A stretch of 64,000 nucleotides of DNA, taken from positions 1 through 64,000 of the forward strand of contig NZ_JAJCIA010000020.1 of NCBI RefSeq assembly GCF_020554845.1. The letters run 5' to 3'. The stretch comes from Blautia faecis. Its GTDB lineage: Bacteria > Bacillota > Clostridia > Lachnospirales > Lachnospiraceae. Shown here piece by piece: positions 63,801-64,000 of this stretch. Position numbers and translations under genes: made by a program. Positions within the stretch are counted from its first letter, which is position 1; every line of letters begins with the position of its first letter. The notes beneath the pieces are model-generated. The model worked only from the letters and a program-made list of their open reading frames with translations. It made no database searches and was not told the DNA's origin.

Positions 63801-64000
63801 TCAGTGCAGAAATGAAAAGGACAGGGCTGCCGCTGGAAGCGGTGATCGTGGAATTGACAGAGAGCGATCTTCTGGAACAAAATATAAATGAGAAGCATTT
63901 TCTCACAGAACTGAAGCGAATGGGAATCAGTCTGGCGCTGGATGACTTTGGAACCGGCTACTCGAACTTCCATTATCTCAGCGAGCTGAAACCAGAGATC
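60863..64000 (+). CDS. Membrane GGDEF-GGDEF-EAL protein (c-di-GMP signalling), partial
   Basis: An open frame of 1046 codons with no stop before the window end; the 3' end is missing. Order: N-terminal membrane segment (LWITLFVFGLFAIGFSGWIF), a small extracellular domain (about 30-150), a cluster of about seven membrane helices (about 150-395, DISM-like 7TM), a short coiled coil, GGDEF domain 1 with an intact RIGGDEF (Gly464-Phe468), a PAS-like segment (about 605-710), a second GGDEF-type domain with VADEF (776-780) instead of GGDEF, and an EAL domain beginning at AEALMRF (Glu907), with NIS, ELTES and LDDFGTGYS. AGGGAG precedes the ATG. It should both make and break c-di-GMP. Confidence 0.92.
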   Translation, partial: MKIEKKLWITLFVFGLFAIGFSGWIFSQSTAREKLLWDNTIRFETKKLTDGEIKSENIALPEDFDDPRSILFKTTHTIAEVWLDGEKIYEYGNEEDAPSFMKSPGSCWHIVNIPEDSAGKSLEVRIIPVYDNYYGNEVSIVYGTRGNCVLKILMDSFKTLLLSCGILFASIICLLLYLGAVRRKRRDKTETKIEVFLNLGFFSLLIAVWTLAQCGFLQFLIPDGRTLYFVDYFSFFLFPVPFNFLLYDICKSRYHKGALIFPILYLANMAADVLLQCTGIIDIFRLLPATHVIMVANAVYTVALILYEARKEGNDEAKKFQYPMCVLIVFGMVEMFLYYLRKFQQTSILLPIGTLLFIIMLIWIQVSQYYDQYIQKQKVIYLQKIANMDMLTEAMNRNAYEDMVKYLEESDIKLRTTGVVLFDLDNLKVINDNFGHEKGDEALKLCYQCISQAFQNVKNCFRIGGDEFAYVYHSDEKDMIPERLKALELILKKTAETNKLEYPLSMSAGYAYYQPDIDFDFKDIVRRSDTMLYRQKRRKKVARSAGLDNLLSRMSKQSTEEITDEVILQEKKFQSMSVDELCSVIDLLSPTTDNYPYVVDFRSDFYYIANQALERFCIPKNGFHNVISKHKEFVYAPDYEKLKAEFDDLLETDRCTHSMEYRWLDLKKKPIWIHCKGYLVRDDNMKPLYMIGCVNEIGKRQKADNVSGLLGESGFREYMNQLDTPLETGYLLRIGIDHFKEINDNFGQEYGDFVLKKTAECISGCTSEGQKVYKLVADEFLILDVASDEAKDADKLYDKVREAIDRFIETNEFKVMYTVSGGIVPFAALKGNQCSEALKLTDFALNEAKKLGRNRCYIFNGETYRKFLRKREITQELREAVINGFQGFTAFYQPVFAEDKKVPYGAEALMRFTSEKFGMISPAEFIPILEETGLIIPAGRWMMKEAMGKCSEIRKILSGFRMSINISQVQASKSDVIQDISAEMKRTGLPLEAVIVELTESDLLEQNINEKHFLTELKRMGISLALDDFGTGYSNFHYLSELKPEI

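Overview
The window reads as a chromosome segment of a gut Firmicute of the Lachnospiraceae, most like Blautia or Ruminococcus-type relatives. This is inferred from moderate GC, strong AGGAGG ribosome binding sites, spore germination genes, a SPOCS/LysM spore protein, YesMN-type two-component systems and many glycan-degrading operons. No rRNA, tRNA or CRISPR array was seen. No database search could be run, so the taxonomic call is an inference from gene content.

Layout. 1-6.5 kb holds small accessory genes: a broken AAA ATPase, a DUF362 ferredoxin-like protein, a nitroreductase, an ECF sigma/membrane partner pair, a GNAT acetyltransferase, a DUF3877 protein and a VOC protein. 6.55-8.3 kb is an IS3-family insertion whose orfB carries a stop codon. 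8.4-16.5 kb is a carbohydrate locus: a YesMN-type regulator/kinase pair on the minus strand, divergent from a CUT1 ABC importer (binding protein and two permeases) and a GH32-like enzyme. 16.7-22.8 kb is a sugar-acid/Entner-Doudoroff operon (GntP permease, HPr-like protein, IlvD/Edd dehydratase, KDG kinase, KDPG aldolase) divergent from a FadR-type GntR regulator. 22.9-31 kb is a CUT2 (Rbs/Mgl-type) sugar importer followed by an AraC-type response regulator, a kinase with almost no extracellular sensor, and a degenerate double ABC ATPase. 31-34.7 kb is a domain-inverted GH3 enzyme with a divergent AraC regulator.

34.8-44.6 kb is more housekeeping in nature: plsC-like acyltransferase, PrcB lipoprotein, SPOCS/LysM protein, ispE, a GntR regulator, a gerA-type germination operon (including a GerB-GerC fusion), murI and a DUF1934 gene. 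44.6-60.5 kb is a second glycan region: an AgrC/AgrA-like GHKL kinase and LytTR regulator, divergent from two GH3 enzymes (one secreted with a DPYKQ repeat N-terminus, one anchored in the membrane at both ends), then an esterase, a GH78-like protein, a GH2 enzyme and a second esterase. From 60.9 kb to the window edge runs a large membrane GGDEF-GGDEF-EAL protein that is cut off.

How the parts connect. The most interesting inferred circuit is the LytTR system: both GH3 genes carry the same pair of AACAATT-type direct repeats, 20 bp apart, with the second repeat starting exactly 40 bp upstream of a -10-like hexamer. A 168-bp MITE-like element with 13-bp perfect terminal repeats and an 8-bp flanking duplication sits between the regulator and the first of these promoters, and a decayed relative lies upstream of the GGDEF/EAL gene. 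Other points of note are the Crh-like HPr paralogue inside the Entner-Doudoroff operon and the co-translated response regulator/kinase/pseudo-ABC module.
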